A DNA stretch of 64,000 nt from Silene latifolia (taxonomy: Eukaryota > Streptophyta > Magnoliopsida > Caryophyllales > Caryophyllaceae): positions 313,120,238-313,184,237 of the forward strand of contig NC_133537.1 in NCBI RefSeq assembly GCF_048544455.1, given 5' to 3'. Each line of letters starts with the position of its first letter. The first letter of the stretch is position 1. The translations under genes were made by a program, and so were the position numbers. Shown one piece after another: positions 36,001 through 48,095 of this stretch. A model generated the notes under the pieces. The model made no database searches, was not told the DNA's origin, and was given only the letters and a program-made list of their open reading frames with translations.

Positions 36001-38727
36001 AATTGTTGCTTCCATAGCTAGAGCGTACTCCCGGTGCTCCTTGCAATCCTTTACCTTGCCCTCAAGGAACCCTTGCAAACCCTTGTCTTCATCAAATTTC
36101 TTCATATCAACCCACTCTTCTACCACATCAATCATATAACAAGACTTTTCTTCCGAAGGCTCTTTCATAGCCTTGTTCAAGGAGAATTCAACCTTTTCTT
36201 CACCCACTTGCAAAGAAAGCTTCCCATTCTTCACATCAATCATGGCACCCCCCGTAGCAAGGCAAGGGCGCCCCAATATGATGGGAATATTTGAGTCTTC
36301 GGGGATGTCCATTACATAGAAATCACATGGGAATGCAAGTTTCCCCACCTTGAGTGGGACATCCTCCACAAGTCCAATAGGGTATCTTACCGACCTATCC
36401 GCAAGTTGGAGAGAAACCCTTGTTGGTGAAAGCTCATAACCCTTCAACTTCTTGAAAATTTTGAGGGGCATAAGACTAATGCTTGCCCCCAAATCACACA
36501 AAGCCCTCTCAATGTGCACGGTCCCAATCTTACAAGGTATGGAAAAACTCCCCGGGTCTTCAAGCTTTTGAGGAGCTTCATTCATGAGAATTGCACTACA
36601 CTCTTTGGATAAGCTCACCGTGGTTGTTGGGCTCAAAGAGTTTTTGTTTGAGATAAGCTCCTTCAAGAACTTGCCATAGCTTGGAATCTCCTTTACGGCA
36701 TCAATGAAAGGCATGGTAATGTTGATACCCTTCATCATGTCCATGAACTTCCCATATTTTTGTTCAAGTTTGGCTCTTGCCAACCTTTGTGGAAAGGGAA
36801 CCGGTGGTACATAAGTTCTTACCACTTGTTGTTGAGGCTCTTCAACCACCCTTGTCGGTTCATCAATCACTTTTGGAGTTTCCACAACAATTTCCACAAG
36901 CTCATCTTTTCCCTCCTTTTCTTCAATTACCTTAGGAGGTTCAACCACCATTTGAGGTTCAATGACATTGCCCGGTCTACTACTCTTCCTTTTCTTGACA
37001 AATTCCCGGTCTTCCAAATCTCTACCACTCCTCAAGTGGATAGCATTCATGGTTTTCGGATTTTCCTCGGTTTTACCCGGGAACCTACCTTGGGAGGCTT
37101 GTAGTTGGCTCATTTGGGTAGCCAATTGGGAGATTTGGTTGTCCGTCATCCGTTGAGAAGCTTGCATTTGGGTCCTAAGTTGGTTGATGGATGAGGTTGT
37201 CTCGTCATGTTTTTGAGTGGAATGGTTGATGAATTGTGTTTGAGTATTGACAAGTTGGTTTTGTGAAGTCATCAATTGTTCCATCATGAGTTCCAAACTT
37301 GACTTTGGTTGGGTGGCTTGTTGGAAAGGTTGGGTGTTTTGTTGAAAAGGTGGGTTGGTTGGTTGGAATGGTTGGGTGGTTGGTGGGTTAAGTGATTGGA
37401 ATTGTTGTTGTCTCGGTTGGAAGGTTCTTCCTTGGAAACCCGGTGGACCTTGATTGAACGTCGTGTTTTGTTTTTGAGTTTGGAAGTTTGGTTGTTGTGA
37501 CTTTTGTTGGAAGGTTGGGTTTTGGACATTTTGAGAGCCATAAGAGAAGTTTGGGTGGGCTCTCAATCCGGGGTGATATTGGTTGTTGTTAAATGCTTGC
37601 TTGGCCGGACTAGACTCCCATATCCCGTTCACTTGCTCCATACCACTTCCATCTCCAACCACCAAAGGACACTCATTGGGTGGGTGCCCTTGGTCTCCGC
37701 AAAGCTCACAACTATAGACTTGGTTCATCATAGAAGAATTGCTAGATGTTTTGCTTGAGCTCATCAAGGCTACTTGTTGCTTAAGCTCTTCTATCATCTC
37801 TTTCACTTCCACATTGTGGGCCGATTCGACCGTTGACTTCCCTTTCCTCTTGTGCCTATCATTGTTCCAATGAAAGGTACGAGAAGCCATTTCTTCAATA
37901 AGCTCTTTCGCCGTCTTGTGGTCTATCTTATCCAAAGCTCCCTTCCCCGACCCGGAATCAAGGTTCATCTTCATCTCATTGTTCAACCCTTCATAGAAAT
38001 TGTTGATGAGCTCATCATCCCCAATACCGTGGTGAGGACATAGCCTTTGGAGGCCCTTGTACCTCTCCCATGCTTCATAGAGGGTCTCATCTTCTTGTTG
38101 GGTGAACCCTTGGAGCTCACTCTTGATTCTCGCGGTTCGTTGGGGTGGGAAATACTTGTTGAGAAAGGCCTTAGAGACATCGTCCCAAGTCCGTAGGGAG
38201 TCGGGTTCGCAACTTTTAAGCCATTCCTTGGCACTTCCCCTCAAAGAGTAAGGGAAAAGCCTAAGGCGTACGGCATCCTCCGTCACTCCATTGGCCTTGA
38301 ACATGTCACAACTATCCAAGAACTCGTTGAGATGCTCGTTGGGGTTTTCGGTGGCTCCCCCTCCGAATTGATTCCCTTGGACAAGTTGTAGCAAGGTGGC
38401 TTTCACATCAAAATTGTTGGCTTGAATAGGTGGCTTCACAATACTCGGATTCACCACTTTTTTCGGAGCCAAGTTATCTCTCATAGGGACCGCGGCCATT
38501 GTTACTTCCGTTTCCGGTGTTGCAAAAGGATTTTCGAAAGTTTCAAAGACCCGTGGTCCTTCTTGAAGGTTCTCAATTACGGGATTTTCTTGAGGAATCG
38601 GTGTTTCTATAAGCCCTCTTCTACGGAGTGAATTTAGTCTTCTTGCGGTTGCTTCGATCTCGTGGTCAATCGGACGTATTGGATGACCTCTTCGAGTTCT
38701 CCTTCTCATGCAAAAAGTCCTACACAC
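33025..38727 (-). CDS. gag-pol: Athila gag-pol polyprotein, 1900 aa, intact
   Basis: One uninterrupted ORF. The gag domain covers residues about 100-290 ([34 protein letters not shown]). A CCHC zinc knuckle follows at about 340-353 ([14 protein letters not shown]), then a Gln/Asn/Pro-rich linker (370-550). Protease is at about 735-830 ([11 protein letters not shown] at 744-754, ILGRPCL), with DLGA in place of DTGA. Reverse transcriptase is at about 1035-1200 ([20 protein letters not shown], catalytic FMDD at 1180-1183). RNase H is at about 1290-1420 ([30 protein letters not shown]). Integrase is at about 1500-1850, with a C-x2-C zinc half [10 protein letters not shown], core [17 protein letters not shown] and NGQAEISN giving D-D-E, and a C-terminal [11 protein letters not shown] segment. 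All catalytic residues that I can locate are present. It makes the structural proteins and enzymes for the element's own transposition. Confidence 0.93.
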   Translation of the reverse strand: MCRTFCMRRRTRRGHPIRPIDHEIEATARRLNSLRRRGLIETPIPQENPVIENLQEGPRVFETFENPFATPETEVTMAAVPMRDNLAPKKVVNPSIVKPPIQANNFDVKATLLQLVQGNQFGGGATENPNEHLNEFLDSCDMFKANGVTEDAVRLRLFPYSLRGSAKEWLKSCEPDSLRTWDDVSKAFLNKYFPPQRTARIKSELQGFTQQEDETLYEAWERYKGLQRLCPHHGIGDDELINNFYEGLNNEMKMNLDSGSGKGALDKIDHKTAKELIEEMASRTFHWNNDRHKRKGKSTVESAHNVEVKEMIEELKQQVALMSSSKTSSNSSMMNQVYSCELCGDQGHPPNECPLVVGDGSGMEQVNGIWESSPAKQAFNNNQYHPGLRAHPNFSYGSQNVQNPTFQQKSQQPNFQTQKQNTTFNQGPPGFQGRTFQPRQQQFQSLNPPTTQPFQPTNPPFQQNTQPFQQATQPKSSLELMMEQLMTSQNQLVNTQTQFINHSTQKHDETTSSINQLRTQMQASQRMTDNQISQLATQMSQLQASQGRFPGKTEENPKTMNAIHLRSGRDLEDREFVKKRKSSRPGNVIEPQMVVEPPKVIEEKEGKDELVEIVVETPKVIDEPTRVVEEPQQQVVRTYVPPVPFPQRLARAKLEQKYGKFMDMMKGINITMPFIDAVKEIPSYGKFLKELISNKNSLSPTTTVSLSKECSAILMNEAPQKLEDPGSFSIPCKIGTVHIERALCDLGASISLMPLKIFKKLKGYELSPTRVSLQLADRSVRYPIGLVEDVPLKVGKLAFPCDFYVMDIPEDSNIPIILGRPCLATGGAMIDVKNGKLSLQVGEEKVEFSLNKAMKEPSEEKSCYMIDVVEEWVDMKKFDEDKGLQGFLEGKVKDCKEHREYALAMEATIEEDPEKEFESLRRDDKKEERSTPPQVELKPLPSTLKHAFLGPNDTYPIIVNSALNDTELQKLLDVVRKYKDVIGYSIDDIKGISPSFCTHRIHLEDESASSIEPQRRLNPAMKEVVRKEVLKLYDASIIYPISDSAWVSPVHVVPKKGGVTVVTNDKDELIPTRVTTGWRMCIDYRRLNKATRKDHFPLPFLDQMLERLAQHSHFCYLDGFSGFFQIPIHPNDQEKTTFTCPFGTFAYRRMPFGLCNAPATFQRCMLAIFSEYVENIMEVFMDDFSVVGTSFDGCLANLGKVLKRCQESGLVLNWEKCHFMVTSGVVLGHVVSSKGLEVDQAKIEVIKTLPPPTNVKGIRSFLGHAGFYRRFIKDFSLIARPLTLLLGKDVPFEFTNECLDAFNRLKEALITAPIMQPPTWGEPFELMCDASDVAVGAVLGQKKNGKLHAIYYASKTLDEAQSHYTTTEKELLAVIYAMNKFRSYLVGSKVIVHTDHTALRHLLIKKESKPRLIRWILLLQEFDIEIRDKKGVENVVADHLSRLLHVKDKDGLPIDDTLPDDQLFALALMDTPWYADYVNYLVSGVIPHGYDSHKRKKFFHDLKQYFWEEPCLYKACADGIIRRCIPNEEVQPIISHCHDMPSGGHGSSRKTAARVLQCGFFWPSLFHDVATYVKKCDKCQRSGNISKRHEMPMNYILEVELFDVWGIDYQGPFPSSNGNEYILVAVDYVSKWVEAIPTKTCDAKSVTKLMETIIFPRFGVPRIVISDRGTHFRERTLDALLKKHGVQHRRSLAYHPQANGQAEISNREIKMILEKTVNRSRKDWSTKLNDALWAYRTAFKTPIGTSPFRLVYGKPCHLPVELEHKAHWAIRLLNFDQKSAGEKRLLDLNELEEFRLEAYESSRLYKEKTKRFHDKAIIRREFKEGDLVLLFNSRFKLFSGKLKSKWSGPFTVVRAFPYGSVEVSDGDQTFKVNGQRLKHYIAGTPIIKNVSSIATFIPSY

Positions 38728-38800
38728 TCAAGAGAGGGATTAGTAACAAAGGACTTAGTCTAAACAAGAATGAAAACAATTAATATCTAGCCGAACTCCT

Positions 38801-38820
38801 TGCAAGAACGGCGCCAAAAA
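38801..38820 (-). promoter_or_regulatory. Athila primer-binding site
   Basis: On the minus strand TTTTTGGCGCCGTTCTTGCA lies three bases after the 5' LTR end. TGGCGCCGTT is the tRNA-Asp-type priming site characteristic of Athila; the distal half (CTTGCA) departs from the usual GCCGGGGA. Confidence 0.75.
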
Positions 38821-38823
38821 ACT

Positions 38824-40897
38824 TGATGGTTATCAAATTATACCTCGCAAGTGCACGATTTTATCGTTGTACACTATTAAGGGTCGATCCCACAAGGAGT
38901 TGAAAAGATTACTAATTGTTCTAATCCGATCGTTTAGCTAAGTCGAAAATAAAAGATGATGGTTGATATACTAATGCTACCTAAAATGAAATGAGATGCA
39001 ATCTAAACAAACGCAGGGTGAAAGAGCAACAACGAAAGATAAGTTGTAATTCAAATGATTAAAAAGGCCTAGGACTCGGTTCTTCCCAAACTATTCGCAA
39101 TTCCACATGGTTAAATTTCTAGGCTAATCACTAAGGTAGTTAGGCGAGGAGGTGACGGCTCTAATTCGCCTAAGACCCCCCTCTCGGGTTCGAAATAGGA
39201 CACTAGCACTACCCACCAACCCCCCTCTCGGGTTCGAAGGTCGGAATCCCTAACTCAATACCCGACTACCCTAAAAACATGCATTATTCCCAAGGTAGTC
39301 CAATATTTGCTAAGGTCATTAAGCCCCGTCAATTCCCGGGTCATCCCACTCCCTCTCTCGAGGGTCGATTTCAAACGCTAGATTAGAGGTATTCTACCCC
39401 GGTTCTCCCTTTCGGTCTCAACCAAGGTCAACAATAGGGTCAAATCATGGGTATCCAAATCACAACCTAACCAACTCTCGTTGGTGGTCAAGGGTAAAAG
39501 TCAACACTACCCAAAAGTCAACCCATAAACCAAGTCAATCCTCTAACCTACCCTCACCAATTTCCCCAAATGATTAGCCTTTAAGAAATTCAATTAATGA
39601 AATTACTCGTGTTGGGTCAAACCGAGCCCTAGTGGAGGACTACTCACTAATCATGGTCCTAATTGCAAAATAAACAATAAAGATGGAAACTTTGGTCACA
39701 AACATGGTGGGAAGATGAAATTCACTACTAAACATGCAACAATCTAACAATGGGTGAAAGGAGAGATGATTTAATCTAATAACAAGAGGGATTAAACCTA
39801 AAGACACAATCTTTAACCAATTCAACTCAAAGATTAAGTCTTTGAGGACAACTACCCAAGGATGAACAAATGAAAGACAAACAAAGGAAAGATGAACAAT
39901 GATAAGATAAGCAATGATGGAATTAACAACAACAAACAAACAACAACAACAATTTTAACATAAACAATCAAACAAACATAAAAGATGAACAAAATGTAAA
40001 CAAATGAAAATAGGGAGAGAATTAATACCAACAAAATAGTGAAAAAGGAATTGGGATAGAAATAATAAAGAAGGAAATCCTTCAATCTTCTTACAATACC
40101 CAAATTCAATCACTAATTGATTGAAGAACTAGCTTAATTAGGGAATGATTAGTGAAATAATTAACAAGGTTTCAAACTTGGAAAAGGAAATAATTCAGAT
40201 CTAGGGTTGTTTGTAAAAGGGTTTAAGGGGAGGGGTATATATAGGTTACACAAGGATTAGGACCGAAATTGGAAATGGGCTTTGAAACTCGTAAATGTAC
40301 TCCCGGCCGGTCAACCGGCCGCCGGTCATTTGACCGGCTGGGAGATCTCTGGAAGTTTTGAACAATTTTTGAGGTCATCAGTGTGCACGGCCACGGTCAT
40401 CCGGTCACGGCCATCGACTGACTGGGGCGACTTGACTTTGAAGCTTGACTTTTTGCCTTTGGAGGGATTCCCAGTAAGGCCGGCCCGGTCATTTGACCTA
40501 CTGGGAAGTTTCGTAACTTTCTTCCAATTCTTTGCATTTCTAAGCTCAATGTCCTCCCCGGTGGCCGTGGCCGCCGGCCACCTACGGGAGTGCTTCTTCA
40601 CAATTCTTCCTTCATTTTCCTTGTAGATGTACTCCCGCCCGGCTAGCCATTGCCGCCTACCGGGGTGAGGGTACATCTCAAAGATACTTCTCTTCTTCTT
40701 TCATGCAAGGCTTAGAAATCCCGTCTTTTTAGCTTCGTTTCGCCCGTTCCCGCCTCAATTTCTGCAAGGGGGCCAAAGTGTCATAGTAAAGGGAATCGGG
40801 ACTAGAAACGAGAGTAAAGGGGGTACAAAACCGCCTTAAATGGGGTCAAATATGCATATAAATAGAGAGAAAAAGAGTGCAAAATGGTCCTATATCA
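38824..40897 (-). mobile_element. Athila 5' LTR
   Basis: The right LTR in plus coordinates; upstream LTR for the minus-oriented element, 2,074 bp. It is nearly identical to 25250-27335 except around 40300-40680, where the five hairpins are spelled differently. The target duplication ATTTA follows at 40898-40902. Confidence 0.9.
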
Positions 40898-40902
40898 ATT
40901 TA

Positions 40903-41808
40903 GTAAAATGTTGTGCGGGATTTAGCATGTCCCTTCAAAAATTAAAATTTTGATTCATGCTAAGTCATTGTGTGGACCAACAACTTAGTTAGAAACTTCT
41001 GAAAAAATAAAATGTGATGAAGTGGACCTATTTTCTTGTAATTAATTTGAAATAAGTTTCATTTTCGTAATTAGGTTGCTTTTCAACCTCATTCAAGCAA
41101 AAAAGTTTTAAAAAAAATGAACATCATTAAAACAAAATATAAAATTCTCGTGTAAGGGGTGCGTTTTACCCAAAATTTTGCGAGATGGATCTTTAATAAC
41201 CAATCTTTCATTTAAATAAGTCTAGATAGTTAGATTACGAGGAACTTTAGCCATGTAAGGAAGGCACAGTATATGTTTGAGATTTTAGAAATAAGGAAGG
41301 CCAATGCAATAATCGGTCTAATGAGTGATGTCATAAATAAGTTACTCCGTAATCAGTTAACAGAGTCAGGAATTGAACTTAACAGAGGTAAAAAAAAAAA
41401 ATGCGGGGGGAAAACTAAAACAAGCTAAACCCAAACTAGCGTTTTAAAATGGTGTAGTTTGCAACAACTTGAACGTGATTCATAGACTCGTAGACTCATT
41501 GTAATAGATGGTTCATGGCAACTGAAAGTCATGGAGATTGGACCACGGCACTTATAATGTTTATATGTGGAAACCTACTATGTTTTTCAACAAATTCCTA
41601 AACAAGACGTATATGGCAATTATACTTATGAACCATTACAAGGTTACAACCAAAATAAGTACGTATTAATGAATGAACTATACTAATTAGGGTAATTTCC
41701 AACCCTTCCATGTAATTTCAGCTATATTGCTCATAGTTAGCTTAAACATCTTATATTTTCAACATATTAAATTGACGCCCGGAATAACTATTGTGTGACG
41801 TCGGAAAA
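40903..41808 (+). other. Upstream region of the GDPDL gene
   Basis: About 0.9 kb between the Athila target site and the GDPDL start. The first 26 bases are the right TIR of the split element. No ORF or unambiguous TATA box was found; a 10-base A run at about 41391-41401 is followed by a G run. Confidence 0.4.
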
Positions 41809-44800
41809 ATGAAATCGTTGGCCATTGTTAATGTTTTAGTAGTTCTTCTTCTGGTTCTGGTTGTTCAGCTTCCGACTTCTAGTTCAGCTCACAATTCAAA
41901 ATGGCGGACTCTTGACGGTAATTTTCATCTTCATTCTACTCGGTATCTTGTTTCTTTTGTCTCTAATACGTGGTTTCTTTTTAACTCACTAATCAAAATG
42001 TGGGAGTATGATGATTTTAAGTTAGTGAAATTTTTTTTATGTATGCTTAGTCTTATTCGGCCCCCTAATACGTGTTAAAGTTTAGAGAATTAAATTTATG
42101 TAAAGAAGTTGCATACAAAATGAGGATTTACAATGTCATAGAGTATGTATTAATGTATAAGTAAACCATGCTATACAAATGTATTGTTTCGCTGAATGAA
42201 CGGGCTGTTTCATCCAAGGGGAACAAATGGTAATCTTGAAAGTGAGACTTTAAAGACACAGTCTTGGTGAACGCTTCATATTCTGATCAATCGGCAATAA
42301 CAATGGCATTTCTTGAGTGCGCTGTAGTAAGCCAGCGATTATTGCTTAATTGGGTTGTGATTATCCTCTAGGAGGTTGTTGATTGGTATTTCGAGAGGAT
42401 GGTTGGGTAATGTTTCTGGTAATGTAGTCGGATATGGGAAGCGTCAGGGAGAACATAAGCTGATTTGCTAGTGTTTGAATGGCTCAGAGGGGTTGGTTTC
42501 AGTTGTTTGTATGGTTTGTGCCAAATTTGCAGAGGAAGAATGGCAGGGGATATGTAACAAAAGTTAACCTCATTAAAAGCACTAAGTTTGATAATTTATC
42601 GTGTTAGAGTTCGGAGAATTAAATTTATGGAAAACTAAATGTTCCATGTAAAATGAATTACAAAATCAGAATTTACAATGTTACCTGCATATTTAAACAA
42701 TGGTAGTTATAAATTGCAGGGTCTGCACCATTAGTGATAGCCCGTGGTGGGCTGTCTGGTATGTTTCCTTACGCTAGTGAGGAGGCATACCAATTGGCTC
42801 TTAATTTAAGCGTGACGGATGTAATTATGTGGTGCGATATCCAACTGACAAAAGACGACTATGGATTATGCCTGCCTAACCTTGTCCTAAACAAAGGCTT
42901 AAATGTGGATGTGGTCTATCCAAATAGAGCTAACGTTTATTTTGTCAATGGCGTTCGTACTGAAGGATATTTCCCAATTGATTTCAGTTTGGAAGAACTT
43001 CTTCATGCAAATCGTAAGTTTTGTTTTTCCTTATGACAATGATCAAGATCAACTAAATAAGGTCTCTCAAATATGTTGATGAATTGCCTTCCCTGATTAC
43101 CCTCTTTATTTTACGCAGTCACTCAAGAAATTTACTCCCGCCCTCATTATTACAACGATGTGTATAATGTAGAGACGGTGGAAAATGTGTTTAAACTGTT
43201 AATAGACCAGAAAGCTGTTGGCTTGTGGTTAAATATACAGGTATGTCTTAAGATTCAAGACACTGATTCGAATCACATAATTGAGAGTTGTTATTTCGTG
43301 TTATAATGTTGGTTTGATACTCTTCCAAATGGTATTGATCGACTAAAGAGAGATGATATTTTTTATGCAGCATGCTTCATTTTATGCAGAACATAATTTG
43401 AGTATGACCAGTTATCTAATCAGGATTTCTAAGCAGTTGAATATCAGTTACATCTCATCTCCTGATATTGGCTTTTTACGAGGTCTCAAAGAACCATTTG
43501 CATCGACCAAGACAAGTTTGGTTTTCCGTTTTCTTGACCAGGATGGGTATGAACCATCAACGAAAAAAAGTTATGGGTTTCTCTTGAGTAATCTCACATA
43601 TATCAAAACCTTCGCTTCTGCAATCCTTGTGCCTAAAGTTTACGTATGGCCTGTTGATGAAACGTCGTATCTGTTGCCTCATACTAATCTGGTGGCAGAT
43701 GCTCATAGAAATGAGCTTCAAGTATTTGCATATGGTTTCGCAAATGACAAAATAAATGTCCACAACTACAGTTACAATCCCATTACCGAATACCTTTCTT
43801 TTATTGACAATGGCAACTTCTCTGTGGATGGTGTAGTTTCCGACTTCCCGCTCACATCATCAGCTGCCAGAGGTCTGCATTTTTTTTTTTATCTTAGAAT
43901 ACTTACAAATTGCAAAAGACTTAATTTCCATAGCTTGCATCCGTTGGTTATACTATGATGAGCATCTTTTTTGTTTTTTCAGAATGCTTTGCACATCTGA
44001 GACACAGTGCATCGGTACAAGGTGAGAACGATTAAGCTCGCTCTAAGACGTGTGCTTTGTGTGTCGTAGTTAAAGAGTTCATAGTCTTAATATTTGTTTA
44101 CGATTCTTAATTGCCTTATCCTCTTGTAGCAATGCCCAAGCCATTGGTAATATCTAACTGTGGGGCAAGCGGAATCTACCCTGGCTGCACCGATCTTGCA
44201 TACAAAAAGGCTATTTCAGACGGGACTGACGCAATTGACTGCCCTGTTCATATGTCAAAGGACGGTGTGCCTTTCTGCAGTAGCTCCGTGGATCTTATGG
44301 CCAACACATTTGTCTACCAAACTGAGTTCAGAAAATTTGCGTCGGTTATTAACGAGATTCAGTCCAATACAGGAATCTTTTCATTTAGCCTAAACTGGTC
44401 TGATATCCAGGCCTTGACACGTAAGTTTAGTTATGACTTATGAGTTTCAGAGTTCGACCTTATTTTGTTCCCTGGCATATAAATGTTCTCATTGAGACGT
44501 TTTCTCGCTTTGAATTGCAGCTGCATTATCAAACCCATATGGACAACTGGGATTGTTTGGGAACCCTAAGTATAGCAAATCCGGGAAGATTGTATCCTTA
44601 TCCGAGTTTTTGGATATCGCTAAAAATGCATCTTCGGTTTCACGTGTTTTGATTAAGATGGAGGCAAGTGTTCCAAGGATTCAAAATTTTTAAGTCAAGT
44701 TTCTTTCCTTAGTTTTTATTCCTCCTCAAAGCTAGTGATTATAGACTTTGGTAATCGCCTTGAGCTACAGTTATAATGTAACAGTGACAAATCTAAGCCG

Positions 44801-45893
44801 CTATAGTTAAATAGGAATACCTACAGACGGGTCTAAGATCCCTAACTAGTTTGGTTGTTGATGTCACGATGTTAGTTTCGGGAGTGTCAGGGAGGCTCAG
44901 ATTCTGCAGCAGGTTCTTTGGTCGCCTAATACTACATTTTAGAGAAAGAACAAAAAACAGAACTCTTGCGTGACCATCATCTTCATGTTTACTAAGTATT
45001 TTGTTTGTTATCGCAGAATGCTAGATATCTAGCAGAAAACCAGGGCATGAGTATTGTTAATTCGGTGTTGGTCGCCTTAAGGGATTCTCACATTCAATTT
45101 CTTCGTAGCGATGAAAGGATTATGATCCAATCGACAAGCAGCGCTGTCCTAAAGGCAATGAAAGGAAAAGGCTTTGAGCTTGTTTATGAAGTTCATGAGG
45201 CAATAGAAGTGATCGACAGTGAGGTAATAGAAGATATCAAGTGCTTTGCTCATTCCGTTGTTCTCAACAAGGACTCAGTCTTCTTCAACAGTAACGGTTT
45301 CCTTCGCAGTTGGACTCATGTTGTAGATTATTTCCACGCGTTCCTGATTCCTGTGTATATTCAAGGTTTTAGAAACGAATATGTATCTATACCATATGAC
45401 TTCTATTATGATCCAGTTGTCGAAATCAATTCCTACGTCAGATTAGCAAGAGTCGAGGGGTTAATCACGGCATTTCCTCAAACCGCCGTTGATTACAGGA
45501 GTAAGTTGTTCTTCTCTTCAACTATTACTTTCTTGGGTAATCAAAGTTTGTTAGTTACTCATATTGATTAATGTGTTGTTTTCTTAACTATCTCGTGATG
45601 ATTTCGCAGATAACCGTTGTTTGACACTAGATAAAAAAGTTAAGTATATGGAAGCAAAGATTCCAGGTGAGCTCGTTTCACTGGTTCCTGACGAATTAAG
45701 ACCTGCATTGCCAGAAGCTTTCCCCAATCTTACTGAAGGTGAGGTGTTAGAACCAGCACTTCCACCCGTGGTGTCCAATGCTTCCTTGCATCATTCACCG
45801 CCGCCTCAAGTTGCTGCAACATCAACAAGCGCACTGCTGCCTAGACAGCTGACCGCCTTCTTATCTTGTTTGTATATCGTTCTTTCTCTGTAG
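41809..45893 (+). CDS. GDPDL: Glycerophosphodiester phosphodiesterase-like protein (GDPDL / SHV3-like), GPI-anchored
   Basis: Nine exons join in frame to 755 residues, the usual GDPDL length: 41809-41917, 42720-43013, 43119-43240, 43371-43872, 43983-44021, 44130-44420, 44521-44663, 45017-45500, 45610-45893. An N-terminal signal peptide (residues 1-27) is followed by two tandem GDPD-like domains. The first starts [14 protein letters not shown] and contains [16 protein letters not shown]. The second starts [21 protein letters not shown] and contains [18 protein letters not shown] Pro/Ser-rich segment and a hydrophobic tail ([15 protein letters not shown]) fit a GPI anchor. Family members affect cell-wall cellulose and pectin organisation; their enzymatic activity is doubtful because catalytic residues are not fully kept. 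Intron 7 uses a GC donor (GAG/GCAAGT); the others are GT-AG. No stop or frameshift was seen, so it is probably functional. Confidence 0.9.
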
Positions 45894-46043
45894 AAGCAGC
45901 ATCTTAATTTGGGCGTTTATTCTTAGTTTTGAGAATTCATTGACACAAGAATATGACGATTAACTGGTTTATATATTGATTAACCTTCGCTGCCAGGCGC
46001 CGGTCATTATTCATGCTATTGCCTTCATTAATTAAGTCTCTAA

Positions 46044-46439
46044 GGGTCCGTTTGGATTGAAGGAATTGGAGAGAAGGGGAGGGGAGGGAAAGAGAGGGAT
46101 TCAATTTCCTTTGTTTGGATAAAAAATATGGGAGAAAGGAAATGGAAGAGGAGAGAAATGAGAGGACTTATTTTCCCACCTATAGAATAAACTATAATCT
46201 TTCCAAGGGTAGCAACATTTGGAAAGAAAACATTATTTGGACTCTAATTATACCATCAGCATCCTTCAATCCTCCATCCGTTCTTCATCTCCCTCTTTTC
46301 TCCCATTCCATTTCCCTTCATAATTTTTGTTATCCAAACACCCACATCCCATTTGTCCTCCCCTTCTCTCCCCTCCCTTCACCTCCCCTCCCTCCCCCTC
46401 CCCTCCCCTTCCCTCCTAAAATTGTATCCAAACGGACCC
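46044..46439. mobile_element. Tourist-like MITE, 396 bp
   Basis: Termini GGGTCCGTTTGGAT and ATCCAAACGGACCC are inverted repeats, flanked on both sides by TAA (46041-46043 and 46440-46442). This fits the 3-bp TWA duplication of PIF/Harbinger MITEs. The interior is purine-rich at one end and pyrimidine-rich at the other. Confidence 0.7.
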
Positions 46440-46442
46440 TAA

Positions 46443-46740
46443 GGGTATGTTTGGATTGAGGGATTTGGAGGGAAAAGAAAGGGAGGGGGAGTAGGGGATT
46501 TAAAATCCCTCATTTGGATAGCAAATGAGGGTGGAGGGAAATGGAGGAGGGGAGATTTGGAGGGATCCAATTTCCCTCTTCCAAGACTAATCAAAATCTC
46601 TCCACAATAGGCAAGATTTGGAGGGAAATTGTATCCAAACACTCACACTCCATTCCCCCTCCCCTTCCCTTCTCTCCCTTTCCCTTCCCTCCTTCCCCCT
46701 CCCCTTCATTTCTCTCCATTTTTGCTATCCAAACACACCC
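46443..46740. mobile_element. Second Tourist-like MITE, 298 bp
   Basis: Termini GGGTATGTTTGGAT and ATCCAAACACACCC. It begins directly after the TAA that ends the previous MITE; the right flank is TCA, a one-base departure. Same general family as its neighbour, with diverged ends. Confidence 0.6.
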
Positions 46741-46795
46741 TCATGAAAAATTCTTGTGTCCTCCGGGAGGACCGTCCACAAAAACATTTCGATAA

Positions 46796-47970
46796 TCAAT
46801 ACTATATATTAATTCCAGAAACCAAGGGACTTCAATGTAATTAAAGAAAGTTATACAAATTAATTATATTATATAGTTTTAAATCACTAGCACCGTGTGA
46901 TGGACCCAATTAAGGGATCTCAATGCAAATTATAGTTTGGTTTAAAATTAAACTATATAGAAGCTTGGTAATTTTCCTAAACATTTGTAAGAGACTAAAA
47001 CATGGTCAATTTCCTTAAAATAAAATAATTAATTAAGACAATCAATTTCCTTGAAATAAAATAATTAATTAAGTTGGTCAATTTCAAGGAGACTAAAAGA
47101 AAGAAAATGTTTGGTAATTTTCCTAAATATTTATAGAATACTAGAAGATGGTCAATTTCCTTAAAATAAAATAATAAATTAGTATAAACATGCACACTTA
47201 TGGTATTAATTATTATTGCCATAAAATTATATATTAAATTTAAAATCTATGCAATTTTTATTAAACTTTATAGTTTATTAGATGTATAGAGATGTTAATT
47301 ATTTAATATACAATACAAAAATATAATATAAGTAGGTTATAAATAATTCAACTTAGATTCCAAAATATATAATATTGCATAATTTTTTCGATTTGATTTA
47401 ATGCATATATGTAATATATTTTTATAAATATATAATCCTCTTAAAATTGCATGCCTAAGTAGTAAAAGTAATTTCGTCAGTAAAGAAAAGAATTGTAGTA
47501 ATATTAGATATAGTTATATGATAGTAATCACTCATTTGAATAGTAAAAGTAACAATATTATCAGTGAGATTAGTGAAAGTGGTAGAAACAACAACGGGAG
47601 TAGTGAAATAATTAATATTAATGTGGCAATGGAGAAAGTAACAATAATTACGGCGGGAGTAGTGAAATTATCAATATTAATACGACAGTAGTGACAGTAA
47701 CAATAATTACGGCGGGAGTAGTGAAAGTAACAATGATTACGGGCAAGTAGTGAAATGTTACTACTATTGTTTCATTAATAAGAGTAAAATATTAATATCA
47801 GAAGTAGTGAATTTGTCTCAAAATTTATTTCATCGTTATTTTAGGATGTGTCATAGAAAAATATATTAATGATAAATTTATGAGTTATACAACTTTAAGT
47901 AATTTTATTTAATGAAAAAAAATTAATGGTAAGTAGAGGTAGCCCGGGCGAAGCCGGGCACCAATACTAG
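46796..47970 (+). mobile_element. Non-autonomous Helitron, inverted relative of the intron copy
   Basis: It starts TCAATACTATATATTAATTC after an A and ends GCACCAATACTAG before a T, with hairpin GCCCGGGCGAAGCCGGGC at 47942-47959. It is 1,175 bp and homologous end to end, in reverse orientation, to 19410-20610. No coding capacity. Confidence 0.75.
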
Positions 47971-48095
47971 TAAATACATAAAAGAAATACGGAGTATTTT
48001 ATAAGGTCATCTCAAAAAAATCAACATATGCAGTTTTGTGAATTCCTGCCCAAATGTAAATATTTGTTGTTCAATGAAAAATTGAGTATATTGGT

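Larger units (their letters stand above)
25250..40897 (-). mobile_element. Full-length Athila (Ty3) retrotransposon, 15.6 kb
   Basis: Two direct LTRs (25250-27335 and 38824-40897) start TGATGGTTATC, end CCTATATCA and are flanked by the ATTTA duplication. On the minus strand the order is 5' LTR, priming site, gag-pol, spacer with hairpin array, env-like ORF, long 3' spacer, polypurine tract, 3' LTR. Both long ORFs are open and the LTRs are near-identical outside a GC-rich hairpin zone, so the insertion looks recent and possibly still competent. The tRNA-Asp-type priming site, single gag-pol ORF and env-like second ORF are Athila features. Confidence 0.93.
24507..40928. mobile_element. Long-TIR DNA element (MULE-like) split by the Athila insertion
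   Basis: The left end (24507: GCTAAATCCGCACAC... ...TTTTACTAAATCCCACACA) matches the reverse complement of the sequence that becomes continuous when the Athila element is removed (25249 joined to 40903): GCTAAATCCCGCACA... ...TTTTACTAAATCCCACACA. The original element was therefore about 0.77 kb (24507-25249 plus 40903-40928), with roughly 70-base diverged TIRs. Its interior holds a GC-rich stretch (25020-25150) and two copies of a TTTCGATTTCGATTTCGATT motif. No clear target duplication was found. It is non-coding as far as I can tell. Confidence 0.5.

Noticed and set aside
33025..38727. Considered whether the Athila element is an endogenous virus because of its env-like ORF
   Set aside because: The second ORF shows no evident signal peptide or membrane anchor, and all other features are those of a plant LTR retrotransposon.
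46040..46760. Possible CRISPR-like or satellite repeat in the purine/pyrimidine-rich region
   Set aside because: The structure is fully explained by two MITEs with inverted termini and TAA flanks.
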